DNA of 64,000 nt from Mimachlamys varia (GCA_947623455.1 OX392527.1:48342401-48406400); one strand, 5' to 3'; shown: positions 1-12,906, counted from the stretch's first letter. Numbers and translations are program-made. The notes: a model not told the origin generated them from the letters alone.

Positions 1-35
1 ACCATCAATCAATGGTTTATCAATGGTAAATTGAA

Positions 36-64
36 CCCCCCCCCCCCCCCCCCCAAAAAAAAAA
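36..64. repeat. Poly-C/poly-A tract
   Basis: A run of 19 C followed directly by 10 A. Simple low-complexity DNA with no coding meaning; its length may be unreliable in the assembly. Confidence 0.9.
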
Positions 65-173
65 CAAACCAATTTTGCTGTTAAATAAGGTATAATATTG
101 ATATTGAAGGTAACTGAAAAAGATGCAATAAAAAAAATTACTTAACAAAAACATCTTTAAAAAAGGCTTCACT

Positions 174-447
174 GGCCATGGTAAAGTGACCCCTCCTCAA
201 ACATTCACCTATATTTTGCTCTTCTGTTAACTTTCCCATCCAAATTTGCAATGTTTTTATTGATACAACATAGTTCTAATAAAAATATGTGAAATTGTAT
301 ATGAAAAAGCATATTATAGTGACATTTGTAAGGGGGGGTCACTTTACCATGGGAGGGGGTCATTTCACCATAATGGTAAAATGACCCCGAGGTCATTTTA
401 CCATAATGGTATTTTGACCCTGGGGTCATTTCACCACGATTCAAAAT
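174..447. repeat. Inverted-repeat (foldback/MITE-like) element
   Basis: A left arm GGCCATGGTAAAGTGACCCC (174 on) is matched in reverse complement at about 332-352. The right side carries three more short palindromic copies of the motif GGTCATTTYACCATAATGG between 356 and 447. The block can fold on itself and looks like a degenerate MITE. No target-site duplication was identified and no coding potential is credible. Confidence 0.55.
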
Positions 448-1080
448 ACCATGCTACACCGGCCATGGTTTCTCAAACTGGAGAGAGAGTCGGCATGTGG
501 TAGAATTATTCGTGTTGGCAGAACATTTACACAAGGGCTCACTCACATGTGCCTAGTGTCATTATATATGCACTATTATTGCTGTTGAAAATATAACACC
601 CACTATAAAAACTTCCTAATAGCATCAAGGGAGACAACCTACCATAGACACAGTTTTACATCTAGTTTTCAATAAGTAGCATAAAAAGCTTGTCTGTGAT
701 ATTTAGATTCAATTTTTTGCTTGTGCTTTATATAACTATATGGTATGTAAATAAATTGACTGTGAATATTGAAATTTTTTCGCTAGATATAAAAATAACA
801 CCTTTTGTAAAAGTTGTTTTGTCCATTTTTCCGCAAATAAAATATTTTTGATGTAGCTATTGATTTCTTTTTTTATTTTATTGTATGTTTGTGATTTTGA
901 ACAACATTCACGAGAAAAAAAATAGAAAAAACATAAGATTTTGAGAAAAATAATTTTTTTTTTTGTTTTTTACCAAAAATGAAACAAGTCATAGGAATGC
1001 TTAGATTTTCACAAAATCATCTCTACCTGATAGCATAATCAACATATGAAAGTTTTAAGGAAATCTAGCAGTTAATTGCG
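448..1080. other. AT-rich DNA, no feature seen
   Basis: Long T and A runs and no open frame of note on either strand. Nothing recognisable. Confidence 0.6.
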
Positions 1081-1656
1081 AAAGAGTTGAGCCTCCTTAA
1101 ACCAATATAGCTAAATAACCCTTTTTGGCCCCGCCCCTCAGCCCCCTAGGGGGATCAGTCCTACCATCAGTACAATTTTGAATTCTGAGCCCCTTTGGAT
1201 ACTTTCTGCCAAATAAGGCTGATTTCCAATCAGTGGTTATGGAGAAGAAATCGCTAATATCAATATAGCTAAATAATTCTTTATGGCCCCACCCCTCAGC
1301 CCCCTTGGGGGGTCAGTCCCACCATGAGTACAATTTTGAATCCTGAGCACCTAGGGATACTTTCTGCCAAATACATGTAAGGCTGATCCAATCGGTGGTT
1401 ATGGAGAAGAAGTCCCTTAAACCAATATAGCTAAATAACCCTTTGTGGCCCCGCCCCTCAGCCCCCTAGGGGGTCAGTCCCACATTAGTACAATTTTGAA
1501 TCCTGGGCACCTAAGGATGCTTCCTGCCAAATAAGGTTGATTTCCTATCAGTGGAAATGGAGAAGAAGTTGTTTCAAAAATTGTTGACGGATGACGGATG
1601 GACGCCATGGTATGGCATAACTCACCTCGGTCCTTCGGACCAGGTGAGCTAATAAT
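1081..1656 (+). repeat. Helitron-like array, 160-bp family, 3 units plus terminal hairpin
   Basis: Three units start with CAATATAGCTAAATAA at about 1103, 1261 and 1423, a period of about 160 bp. Each carries a GC-rich GGCCCC..CAGCCCCC..AGGGGG segment. The block ends in a GACGGATGACGGATGGACG stretch and then a strong hairpin, CTCACCTCGGTCC-TTC-GGACCAGGTGAG, followed by CTAA. This matches the described Pearl/BIV160-type bivalve repeats (core tandem units plus hairpin end). The same family recurs reversed at 31478-33500 and again at 59281-59710. Confidence 0.75.
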
Positions 1657-1689
1657 TTACTAGTAAAATAAATAATTTTACTATTGCGG

Positions 1690-2296
1690 ATTATTGTCAT
1701 CAAGTAGGGATGGTTTTCAGAGGGATCTTGGCGCCCACCATTGACGATTTTTCATTCTATCATTCTTAGAAAGATGGATCTTTTCCCTTAATTCGCATTA
1801 TAACTTTCTGATCAGTACCAAAGATCTTCCTCAATTTTCATTTGTAGATTCTTCTCGTTTTAGAAATAAAAGATGGATATGAAATTTCATCAAGTAATTC
1901 AAGAAATAGTGATAACCAACTTTAAATGATAAAATCCAAGATAGCTGCTATTCAGTCATTTTGTTTTTCCAATCAGACCCAAAATCAAAAGGGCACAACT
2001 AGGCATCAACATATGAAATATGAGTAATTATATATAAAGAGCCATCAAGCACTTCAAGAAATACTGAAAACAAACTTTTATTTCAAAATCCAAGAAGTCT
2101 GCCTTTCAGCCATTTTGTTTTTACGATCAGTCCTAAAATCAAAAGGGCACAAGGGGAACATACATATGAAATTTAAGCAAGATCCATCCGGTACTAGCGA
2201 TAACAATTAAGAATTGTTTAATTTAAGGACAGATGGACCACGGACGCAGAGCGATTTTGAATAGCCCAGCATCTGATGATGGTGAGCTAAAATGGA
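1690..2296 (+). repeat. Helitron-like block, second family, about 154-bp units
   Basis: It begins with a distinctive end sequence (GGCGCCCACCATTGACG, about 1732). Two diverged units follow, each with CATTTTGTTTTT and CAAAATCAAAAGGGCACAA, and it closes near GGTGAGCTAAA at about 2283-2293. The same end and units occur in reverse order at 58320-59280, which fixes the approximate boundaries of both copies. Confidence 0.65.
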
Positions 2297-3110
2297 CAAA
2301 ATAGAAGCGTTATTTTCATATATAAACTACGGTATAGTAAAATTACCCCCTCCCCGAGGGGGAACAGCCTTGGGGTTCTGAAATTTGTATTAAAACAAAG
2401 CTCCTAATGATCTTTCCATCCATGCAGAGAAATAGAAGAATTTTGCAATTTTCTATAATTTCCCATTTAGGGCCTCTACCAGACCCCTGAAAAATATGGA
2501 CTTTTTCAGCCCTATCATTTGTATAAATTTGAATCCAAGTGCACCTAGGGATGTTACCACTGAAATATAAATGTCATACATAGCTTAGATTCAGAAGTCA
2601 TTAATATGAATATAGCCAAATTGATCCCTTTTGGCCACAGGGGATCAGACCCATTATTTGTGTAAATTTGAATCCCAGCTACCTAAGCGATGCTACCACT
2701 GGAATGTCATACATTACTTTGATCCAGAGAAATTGTTGTTTAATGGCAATTATTGCCAAATCGATCCCTTTCCACCCCGCCCCTTAGGCCCCTATGGGGT
2801 CAGTACCATCATTTGTATAAATTTTAATCCCAGTCACATATGGATGCTTCCTACAAAATTCAATGAAATGCCATTGGACCAGGTAAGCTTAAAATTAAAC
2901 CTAAACACCATTTTATTTAATTTTCCTGCATATAATTTTTCTGATGTATCCATACATGTATGCTTGTTCTCAATTAACGAACAAAATAACAGGTACATGT
3001 ATGTAATCAGTTCTGTATGATAATTCCCTGTCTTCGTTTTGGAGCTATTTCTGCATGAATCTAGTTGCCTAACACCCTTATTAAATGTCAAAAAGTTCAT
3101 AATTCAAGGG
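2297..3110 (+). repeat. Degenerate relatives of the 160-bp family
   Basis: Three loosely conserved units share TTTGTATAAATTTGAATCC, a GATGCTACCACTG-like segment and CCCCTTTTGGCC-like GC patches at spacings of about 140-150 bp, and end near GGACCAGGTAAGCTT (2878-2892). A 129-codon open frame (2631-3020) runs through the repeats; it has no recognisable domain and is judged accidental. Confidence 0.5.
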
Positions 3111-3289
3111 AGTATGCTGGAATGCTATACATGGCACATAGTTTGAAAGATGTCCTTTATTGAATTATTTTTTTATATGAATTTTATATAACAGTGCCCC
3201 CCCCCCCCCTGCTAGTATTTCTGCATAAGTTTGAACTAGACTACTACCCCCTCCTTCCCCCATGAGATAAAATAGATGAAAAAAATAAA

Positions 3290-5130
3290 TAAAACCTGCA
3301 TAACTCTTTCCAAGCGGTCAAAACGCGAAATTTCTGAGAGATACAGTATGTATATAGCCAGACAAAACGGTGTTCATTTAAAGAGGTACAACTCTATCAA
3401 AAGGATCGAAAATGCAAAGTAAATACTTCAGGGGGCACATCTCTATTTTTAACTGGCTATTCCCTCAAAATTTTAAAAATATCTTGTCCTTTTTTTTAAT
3501 ATAACAAGAAATGTCTGTGAGACATAAATGCCCGCTCCTCATAGGAGGCTATAGTTCGACAGAATTTCATAAAATTTGGATTTCAACCAATCAGTGGCCA
3601 TGAAATGTCTCCCATTTTAGTTTTCATAAAATGAATACTGCCATTGCTTTTGTATTGCCAGATAACATATATATATACATACCAAATGTCATTGAAATAG
3701 GACAATATTTAAATTTCGACAAATCAGAAGCTTGTATTTGGCAGCCATCTTGGAATTGTTATGCCGTATATTTTGTTAATAATGATCAAGTGCTGTCACA
3801 TTATCATCCCAATAAGTTTAATCATAATTCGTAAAGTAGAAGAAAAGTTATTACAGGATACATTTTCAGCCAATCAGAGGCTGTGGTGGCCATCTTAGAT
3901 GCTTCGCTTTTTCACAAAATGAATACTGCCAATGCCTTTGTATTGTTAGATTGTATGTACCAAATTTCATTTAAATCTGACAATATTCAAATTTCAACCA
4001 ATCAGAGCCTTTATTTGGCGGCCATTTTGAATTGTAATGCAAAAATTCTTTATTTGTATTGAGTGCCGTCATGTCATCTCTCCCACTAAGTTTTATCATA
4101 AAGTAGAATTTATTACCGGATGAGTTTTTAGCCAATCAGAGGCTGTGACGGCCATCATGGAAGCTTGATTCGTTAAAAAAGAGCAATTAAGGTAAACAAG
4201 ACATCATGCTTATTCATATCATGTATGCTATATAAGTTTGATGACAATTACATCAGTAGTTATTTAAATAAGCTGGTTATTATTACCATGGGATGGGACA
4301 AGATGGGTCTACTCCACTATATGCCCCCTCATTTCATGGTAGGGGCATAAAAAGGGGAGGGGGGCAGCTCTATGCAAAGTATCGAAAATGTACTTCATGG
4401 GCAATTAAATTAACATCTCCATCTTGACCTTGCAATTTCAACAAAAAATTTTAAGATATGTTGTAAACTGGGCAAATATGCATAGCCGGATAAAATTTTG
4501 TTAATTTTATCATATAAAAGGGGGACAACTCTCTACAAAGGGTCGACAATGCAAAGTCATTTCAGGGGGCACATCTCCATATTGTAGTGTCTATCTTCAC
4601 ATAATTATTACAAAAAAACCCTGTTGTAAAATGGGCAAATGCATTATAAGCTGGACAAATTTGATTCATTTTTTCTAAAAAAAAAAAAAAAAATTCCTAA
4701 AATATTAATATCTGTCGAAAACTGAGCCAATGCATAGCTGGATAAATTTTTTTTTTACACGAAAGGGAATAACTCCCTGTAAAGAGTAGCAAACACAAAA
4801 ATATTTCAGAGAGTACATCGATCCATTTTGAACTGGCAATTCCAACAATAATTTTTTAAAGATCCATTGTAAACTGAGCAAATGAATAGCTTCACAAAAC
4901 TGTGTACATTTTTTACATAAAGGGTGGAAAATATAAAGTTACTTCAGGAGGCACATCTCAGAATTGTACTGGCTTATAATTCCCACAAAATTTCAAAAAG
5001 CTCTGTTAAAAATTGAGCCATTATGCATAGCCAGTCAAAGTCTGTCTATGGACAGAGTCGAGACTAACAGACAGACATGCAAGCCGTGGATTCCGAAAGT
5101 TGAAAATGCATAATGACTATAATGTTTTCA
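3290..5130 (+). repeat. Third tandem-repeat family, about 150-bp units, interrupted
   Basis: Units with GCAAAGT..CTTCAGGGGGCACATCTC and GTAAACTGRGCAAATGCATAGCYGGA recur near 3400, 4370, 4550, 4760 and 4930. The first unit is separated from the rest by an unrelated repeat block at about 3520-4185, so the array was probably split by an insertion. The right end (5050-5130) includes a perfect short hairpin, GACTATAATG..CATAATAGTC. No coding content. Confidence 0.55.
3520..4185 (+). repeat. Hairpin-headed repeat block with about 290-bp duplicated unit
   Basis: It opens with a hairpin, ATGTCTGTGAGACAT, at about 3511-3526. It then holds two diverged copies of a unit recognised by AAAATGAATACTGCCA (about 3630 and 3919) and CCAATCAGAGGCTGTG (about 3873 and 4134). 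It sits inside the third-family array. Confidence 0.55.
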
Positions 5131-5149
5131 TAATAGTCATATGTAAGCC

Positions 5150-5650
5150 ACTGCATTATCAGCGGTGGCTGCCGGCGTCACCACAGGGAAAGCAAAACTC
5201 TGGTATGTTATTTACCTGTTCCGTAGCCTGGGAGCTAAACCCGCTCTTGACTGCCTTATGGCCACTGTAATACAGTTTACTGTATATTATAAAATTAGCA
5301 TAATCCCAATTAATATGATGCAAATTTACTTAGTGTTTCAACAAGAGGGTTCCATATTTTTTCAACATTCTGTAATATGTATTGACCAATTGTACCAAAT
5401 TGTGTGTGTGTGCGAGTTGTGTGCACCATATTCGAACGATGTATGAACGGTGTGTGCATGATTTATGCACGATGTACGCATGCAGGTTTTGGTGCATTGT
5501 CCGTTACCACAACTCTATGCTATTTTATTTGCAGTCAGGGTTGACTGTTGGAGTACAATCAAATGTGAACTGTATTGTAACAAGTATTATGCGTAATTAT
5601 ATGTCTCGCCTTTCCCGCTTTGCCGATAATGTTAAGTCCCAATCGTAAAA
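5150..5650. other. No feature recognised
   Basis: Contains a short GT-rich stretch (5400-5415) and two overlapping open frames under 95 codons with no recognisable domain or splice context. Nothing further can be supported. Confidence 0.5.
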
Positions 5651-5699
5651 TTAGTATGAGAAGTTATACATACAGAAAGATGATATCAGTAACTTGGCC

Positions 5700-6120
5700 A
5701 AGTTTCTATTTAATCACATATCAATAACACTGTAAATAGTGGATGCTATCATAAATTCTCAAAATTCCCATGTTTTTGCCCTAAAACAGCAAAACCTGCA
5801 AATAAATTTCCTCCAAATTTCAATAAGCTCGATCTTCAGTTTCATAATATTAGTAACTACCCTAAGTTTAATTGAATCCGATATCAGTAACACTATAAAA
5901 AGTGGACTTTAACACAAATTCTCAAAATTCCCATGTTTTTGCCCAAAAACACCAAAACCTGTAACACGATTACTTTTAAATCAAAGTTAGGTATTAAGTA
6001 TGATGGTTCGAGTAATGTGACCTACTTTCATTGCAATTGGATAATTATAACACTGTGAAAAGTGGACTTTACTGCAAATGCTGATGCCGCTGTCGGAAAA
6101 GTAACACCTAAGTCACGCTT
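5700..6120 (+). repeat. Fourth tandem-repeat family, about 162-bp units
   Basis: Three copies of AACACTRTRAAWAGTGGA occur near 5727, 5889 and 6050, with the intervening CTCAAAATTCCCATGTTTTTGCC repeated in the first two. Same scale as the other bivalve-type arrays, but the sequence is distinct. Confidence 0.55.
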
Positions 6121-6815
6121 TCTGGACTATCGTCGAGGTGAGACAAAAAATGCAATGTCCTACCAGATAGATATGATATTTGGTAAAAGAAAGCTATTGG
6201 TTCCGTCAATAAAAAGGTGTCAAGCTCTGGAGACCCAGCTCCACAAATTGTAACAGGACTTGAAAAACACGACACTCGGTTTCTCATCATTCTGTTGCGA
6301 TACATATTTACTTTTCATTTATGATATTTTCTCTAGATTTTCTGTTTCAATTACGTTCATCTAATTTATCTGGTTTAGTATAACATGCAAACGAAAGCTA
6401 ATGAGCGCTTTGACATGCTGTCAAACTTTATCTTAAATCTAGGTCTCTAAAGCGCTTAAATGGTGAACTGTTAAATTATTCATTCAAATGCTTCAATGAC
6501 TACGACAATGATGGATGTACTAATGTAGGGATCGTCACTCGATTTGTCTCTTTTGACGTTCGCTGTGTTATAGAAGTCAGAGACAGGTTGTTTAAACAAA
6601 ACAAGATATGTTGAACTTGGATAGCAGGGATTCTGGGACAGCTTCTTTTAATAGAAATCTACAGTATATTCAAATTTTAATTAACAGGTTTATACAAAGT
6701 ATACAGAATTTTGCACTTGCCCTGTCAGGCAGGTAGTGTGGACAAGCTGCCTGCCCGACATGGGATTGTACCTGCCCTGGGCAGTCGGGCAATGCTTAAT
6801 GTTGAGCCTTGATTG
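6121..6815. other. No gene seen; short GC-rich inverted motifs at the end
   Basis: Mostly AT-rich. At 6720-6795 several CTGCC/GGCAG-type inverted motifs cluster directly before the 36-bp minisatellite. Confidence 0.45.
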
Positions 6816-8398
6816 TGACTAGGGCGGGGATCACAACCAAGGTATATAATTGTTACAGGGCGGAGATCACAACCAAGGTATATAATTGTTACAGGGGGGA
6901 GATCACAACCAAGGTATATAATTGTAACAGGGCGGAGATCACAACCAAGGTATATAATTGTTACAGGGCGGAGATCACAACCAAGGTATATAATTGTTAC
7001 AGGGCGGAGATCACAACCAAGGTGTATAACTGTTATAGGGCGGAGATCACAACCAAGGTGTATAACTGTTAAAGGGCAGGGATCACAACCAAGGTGTATA
7101 ACTGTTATAGGGCAGGGATCACAACCAAGGTATATAATTGTTACAGGGCGGAGATCACAACCAAGGTATATAACTGTTACAGGGCGGGGATCACAACCAA
7201 GGTGTATAACTGTTATAGGGCAGGGATCACAACCAAGGTATATAATTGTTACAGGGCGGAGATCACAACCAAGGTATATAATTGTTACAGGGCGGAGATC
7301 ACAACCAAGGTATATAACTGTTATAGGGGGGAGATCACAACCAAGGTATATAATTGTTACAGGGCAGAGATCACAACCAAGGTAAATAATTGTTACTAGG
7401 GCGGGGATCACAACCAAGGTATATAACTGTTATAGGGCGGGGATCACAACCAAGGTATATAATTGTTACAGGGGGGAGATCACAACCAAGGTATATAACT
7501 GTTATAGGGCGGAGATCACAACCAAGGTATATAATTGTTACAGGGCGGGGATCACAACCAAGGTATATAATTGTTACAGGGCGGAGATCACAACCAAGGT
7601 ATATAATTGTTACAGGGCGGAGATCACAACCAAGGTATATAATTGTTACAGGGCGGAGATCACAACCAAGGTATATAATTGTTACAGGGCGGAGATCACA
7701 ACCTAGGTATATAATTGTTACAGGGCGGGGATCACAACCAAGGTATATAATTGTTACTAGGGTGGGGATCACAACCAAGGTATGTAATTGTTACAGGGCG
7801 GAGATCACAACCAAGGTATATAATTGTTACTAGGGCGGGGATCACAACTTAGGTATGTAACTGTTACAGGGCGGAGATCACAACCAAGGTATATAACTGT
7901 TACAGGGCGGAGATCACAACCAAGGTATGTAATTGTTATAGGGCGGGGATCACAACCAAGGTATATAATTGTTATAGGGCGGGGATCACAACCAAGGTAT
8001 ATAACTGTTATAGGGCGGAGATCACAACCAAGGTATATAATTGTTACTAGGGCGGAGATCACAACCAAGGTATATAATTGTTACAGGGCGGGGATCACAA
8101 CCAAGGTGTATAACTGTTATAGGGCAGGGATCACAACCAAGGTATATAACTGTTAAAGGGCAGGGATCACAACCAAGGTGTATAACTGTTATAGGGCAGG
8201 GATCACAACCAAGGTATATAATTGTTACAGGGTGGAGATCACAACCAAGGTATATAACTGTTATAGGGTGGAGATCACAACCAAGGTATATAACTGTTAC
8301 AGGGCGGAGATCACAACCAAGGTATATAATTGTTACTAGGGCGGATCACAACCAAGGTATATAATTGTTACTAGGGCGGGGATCACAACCAAGGTATA
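6816..8398. repeat. 36-bp minisatellite, about 44 tandem copies
   Basis: The unit is GGGCGGAGATCACAACCAAGG followed by TATATAATTGTTACA, 36 bp, repeated head to tail with single-base variants (GTATATAA/GTGTATAA, GTTACA/GTTATA) and a few 1-bp insertions (TTACTAGGG). Because 36 is divisible by three, long open frames appear on both strands and simply repeat a 12-residue peptide. They have no start context, domains or end signals, and are artefacts of the repeat. Confidence 0.97.
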
Positions 8399-8499
8399 CA
8401 AGGAATTTCTCGATGTGTCGAACTTTTGGCAAAACACTACTTATTTACTATTCATGAATTGAACTTCAATGAATCAAATTTTTCGCTGTATCAAAGTTT

Positions 8500-8975
8500 T
8501 AATCTGATCCATTCAATATGAAAACATTGAAATTACAAATAATAAATCAAAGTGAAAATCTGTTCCCCTCTTCCAACGGATGTTTCTGAAAATTTGGTTC
8601 AAATCTATCACATACTTTATGACTAGAAGGGATTTAAAGGCTTTTTCTCTATTTCCCCTATTGGGCCCAATGTGCTCTGGCCCCAAGGTGGTCAGAGTCA
8701 CCATTTATACAAGTTTCTGACAAAATTTGGTGCAAATCCTTTCAATACTTCATGACAAGTAGGGATTTTAAAGACCTATCCCCTATTGAATCTGGCCCCT
8801 CCAGCCCTAGGGGAAGGGGGATTTAGATTAACTATTTATACAAAGTCTGTTCCCTCTTCCAAAGGATGTTTCTGACCAAATTTGGTTCAAATACTTTATG
8901 ATTAGTAGCGATTTAAAAGGCTTTTCCCTCTATTTCTCCTATTTGGTCATGCCCCTTCGACCCCAGGGTTATCAT
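8500..8975 (+). repeat. Fifth tandem-repeat family (left part)
   Basis: About three units with CTGTTCCC, CCAAAGGATGTTTCTGACC, AAATTTGGTTCAAAT and TTTATGACTAGTAG at about 160-bp period. It continues at 9485, so the array is split by unrelated DNA. Confidence 0.65.
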
Positions 8976-9484
8976 ATACTGGATACCCATCTGTTGCAAA
9001 GTAATATTTTCATATGTGCCAAGTACTTATTTTGCATATGAAGAATTGTTTCGAACTTTGTCGCAAACTGTTGCTTTGGTGTGCGTCGATATGACCAAGA
9101 TGGCGGCAAATAAAATATATCAGAAAAAATGTAAATGCATAACCAAAATTATTTATTGAGATTTCTGGGAGTAATTATGGATAGTCTTATGTCAATCACG
9201 ACAAAACCGACATGTATTAAGCAAAACCTAACAACTACGTAAACGAAATCCACCCTTATTTTGGACCTATATTTCAATGCAGTTTTGCATACAGCAAATC
9301 ATCTCTTTTGTCGCCAGATAAATGTAAATTTTTCAGTCATAATCATATACCAGTAGGTCATAACGCTATGAAAAAAAAAAGAGTTCAGTTACCTGTTTAT
9401 TTCTTGCAGCAGATGCGAATGTATAATCATACCACTGGGGGAGGGGGGGGGGGCAAGTCTAGTTAGAACTTCCGGTACCGAATC
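8976..9484. other. Unrelated insertion splitting the fifth repeat family
   Basis: AT-rich sequence with no match to the flanking units, ending in a G-run (about 9437-9452). No convincing terminal inverted repeats were found, so its nature is unknown. Confidence 0.45.
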
Positions 9485-9955
9485 CAGTAAATCTGTTCCC
9501 CTTTTCCAAAGGATTGTTCTGACGAAATTTGGGTCAAATATATTTAGAACTTTATGACTAGTAGCAATTAAAAAGGCTTTTTCTCTATTTCCCATATTGG
9601 ACAACGCCCCTCCAGCTCCAGAAGTCAGAGTCACCATTTATACAAAATCTATTCCCTCTCCTCCAAAGGATGTTTCTGACCAAATTTGGTTCAAATCTAT
9701 TCAGCATTTTATGACAAGAAGGGATTTAAAATGCTTTTCCTCTATCCCTCCTGTTAGGCCCCACCTCTATGAGGGGCCAGAATCACTATTTATACAAAAT
9801 CTGTTCCCCTTCCCCCAAGGTTGTTTCTAACCCCAAATTTGGTCAAAATCCAATCAGGACTTTTAAATGAAATGTAGCGATTTGAAACAAATGTTGACGG
9901 ACGAAGGACTGACAACGGATGCCACGTCATGGCATAATTAAGAAAAAAATTATTT
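9485..9955 (+). repeat. Fifth tandem-repeat family (right part) with Helitron-like tail
   Basis: Three further units of the same family. The block ends in GTTGACGGACGAAGGACTGAC..GATGCCACGTCATGGCATAA, the same type of tail that precedes the terminal hairpin in the 160-bp family; the hairpin itself is missing or eroded here. Confidence 0.6.
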
Positions 9956-11505
9956 TTGAATACCCACAACTTACATTAACTTTTTGTTAGTAGCCATTGC
10001 TTGGGTCTAGAAAATTTATACCAATCTAGCTTCATAACCACTTTGGCCTTGTCTCTCATCCCCTTCCATAATATGATGCAAATTATCAATTTTGACAGGA
10101 TAATTTCATCACACATCAAGACCGCCATTAAGAGATTCAGAGGTTAACGGGTATATGCCATACGTACAATTTTGAATCATCATATCCCATGAATACTACA
10201 GATTCTAAACAAATGCCTTTGATACACAGACTGCATAGTAGTTCTAGAGAAATTATTTATAGCCAAATTGCCCACTTGTCAGGCCCTGCACCTCAGCTCT
10301 ATTATTTGTACAATTTTCAGACAAATTTGGTTAAATTCCTATCATTAGTTAAGGAGAAGTAATCATTTTAAGAAATATGACATCATCAGTTTTTGCATTG
10401 TCTGATTTTTGTTGTTATACGATATAGCCTGAAAAAGTTTAACATTGCGGGTATAGGCAAAATTAAATTATATGAAAAAAGACAATAAGACGTAAGCTCG
10501 AATTGGGTGTAAAGTACAATTCATCGATGTACCAATATTTGTCGGTCCACAACATGATTCATGATACAGAAGGGCTCAAATTGATACTTACGATTTACAA
10601 AAATAATGTTTAATCTGCTACGAGATCGAATATATTATCATCACTGCTGTAGTTCCATCATCATCAAATGCGAAAAATAATAAACTGACTGTTTTTAACA
10701 GCTTTATATACATAAACATGAAGTAACATGTTCTGCATCTAGCCAATAAAGTGGGGGCTATTTTTCAAAATCATGGGCCAGCATTTTGATAACTGCATAT
10801 ATTTATTTTAACATTCCTTCACTCTTTGAATCTTACCAGAGTAATTAGTATTCTGTTTTACTACCCCACAAATGACACTTTCCCAGCTCTGATGCACACC
10901 AACATCATATTCAATCAATTTTAAATTTCTAATAGGTCTCTTGCCCTTTTATAATTAGCTGTGGTTATTAACTTATAAATGTATATATATTATTCTGAAC
11001 ACTAATGAATCTTTTCTATTTTTAGTTACAAGTGTAAGGTCTGTTTGTGAGTGATTGCGCGATGGGAATATCGCAATTAATTTTGTGATTGAATGACTTA
11101 ATTATATGTACATTGTAATATCAAATAAGTTTGGGGTAGTGAAGATGCACATGTTTTTCAGCGGTCTCATAAAATGAAAAGTAGTAATGGCTCCCTGAAA
11201 AATGATTCATTTTCTACCATGAAAGCACTATTTTATTCATATCATGTCCAACAGATTTATTCATAATGATTGTGGGTTAAAGTTTAAAATTTCAGCATTG
11301 TAATGCTGAAAACGTAGTTCCCTGTCACTTATTAATTGGGAATTATTCAATCCCAATAGAGTCGAACAAGCCAACTCAAAAATCCTGTCCATTTGGATAA
11401 TCTATAGTACAAGGGAGATAACCATATGCAAGTTTTATCTGTTTATAGTACAAGGGGGGTAACATGGAAGTTTTTGTTATACAAAAAAAATCCTTTTCAG
11501 ACAAA
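9956..11505. other. AT-rich intergenic DNA
   Basis: Weak traces of array-like units near 10260-10340, otherwise apparently single-copy. No credible coding exons on either strand. Confidence 0.5.
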
Positions 11506-11509
11506 AGGC

Positions 11510-11770
11510 CCACAATTCCCCCTGGATACAGTTTTATCTCGGTAATCATGGCAAAATCATTCCCAAAAAGATCCCTGGCACAGAGATGGACACAAAGCCC
11601 AATCCTTAATGTAGCACTATCTGTACGAAAGGTCGGTTGTTAGGATAGGATCTCAACCATTTCCAGGGAGCAACTCAAACTAGGTCCCAAGGGCGTGGCT
11701 ACAGTTACATCCCAGGGTCAATGCTAAAATTATGATCGTAGCCAGCATATATAGGATGAGCTAGGAGAGT
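11510..11770 (+). repeat. Dispersed repeat, copy 1
   Basis: Recognised by comparison with 15636-15880: both contain GGTAATCATGG, then CAGNGATGGACA-like, then GGTTGTTAGG/GGTTAATGGG, then ATCTCA, then GGTCC..GGGC and an ATTATGATCGT/ATCATGATTGT end. Class unknown. Confidence 0.5.
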
Positions 11771-12109
11771 CAGTCCCACCATTAAATTCTTTTTTTTTAA
11801 AATTTGTACAATTATAATCCCACCACCTACTGTAGCATCCTGGGGTCAGCCCCACCATTTGCACAATTACATGTATAATCCCCACCACATAGGTTATTTT
11901 AGATTTTCCGCTATTTTCCCTCATGAATAAATCAAAGATAGCTTTTGGAAAGTTTATACAAATGTGATATCCACAAAGTTCCCTAAATCATGTTTATGCC
12001 AATTTAACTTCTTTTTTTTTTAGATTTTGATAGGCATAATATTATAAGGGTTATTTATTGTACAAAAATATCACAGAATCCTTTTGTACACTGCTACCAG
12101 TATACCTAC

Positions 12110-12906
12110 CTACTTTTGTAAATAACTTTTTGACATGGCCCTAAGCCCCTCCATTTGATGTTTGAGTTCCCACCTCCCTTGAATGCTTCAAATTCCAACT
12201 TATATATAGTAACGAATATAGTCAAATTGCCCCCTTTTGGTCCCCGAACTCTTGTGGTCAGCCTTTCCATTTGTAAAATTTCAAATCCTAACCTCCCTTG
12301 AATGCTTCCAACTTAATATGACCAATTTCCAGTAAATAGTTCTAGAGAAGGAGTTTTAGGAATATAATGAAATTGCCCCTTTCAGCCTGCTGCACCATTC
12401 AGCCCCTGGAGGGTCGGTCCTAATATTTGTCCAATTTTGATTAGTTTACATCTAATGTTAATTAGCTCCAGATAAGATAGCTGTTCTTGGCCACCCTTCA
12501 GCTCCCAGCTGGGGGTCACATGGACTACAGTAGCTACCAGTGTACAAAAGATTGCTATTCATTGCTTGCCCCCCCCCCCCCCCCAGCCCTCTGGGGGTCA
12601 GACCCCTCCATTTTTACAATTTTGAGTCATCATCCAATGAAAATATATATATGCTTCTAATCAAACCTGATTGGTCAATAGTCAATAATTGCCCTCATCA
12701 GCCCCCTTTGGGCTTCGCCCCAAGATGATTCCAGCCAAATATGATCTCCAAAGTTTAAATCAATATGCAATTATTGAGAGCTATTCCCGATCGTTGATGA
12801 AATAGTTGACGGACGGAGAAATTGTTGACGGACGGACGGAGAATTGTCGACGGACGGACGCTGCGGTATAGCATTAGCTCACATTGGCCTGTCAGACCAT
12901 GTGAGC
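12110..12906 (+). repeat. Degenerate Helitron-like array with terminal hairpin
   Basis: Diverged units with CCCCCTTTTGG..TCAGCC..ATTTGT..AATTTCAAATCC repeat at about 150-bp spacing. The tail has GACGGACGGA repeats (12812-12860) and a closing stem-loop, AGCTCACATTGGCC-TGTC-AGACCATGTGAGCTT, at about 12876-12908, the same layout as the other families. Confidence 0.6.

Noticed and set aside
2631..3020. A 129-codon protein gene
   Set aside because: It runs through degenerate tandem units and reads no known domain; the opposite strand is open too.
6725..8364. Long open frames on both strands with a 12-residue repeat
   Set aside because: Direct consequence of a 36-bp tandem repeat; no start context, domain or stop conservation.
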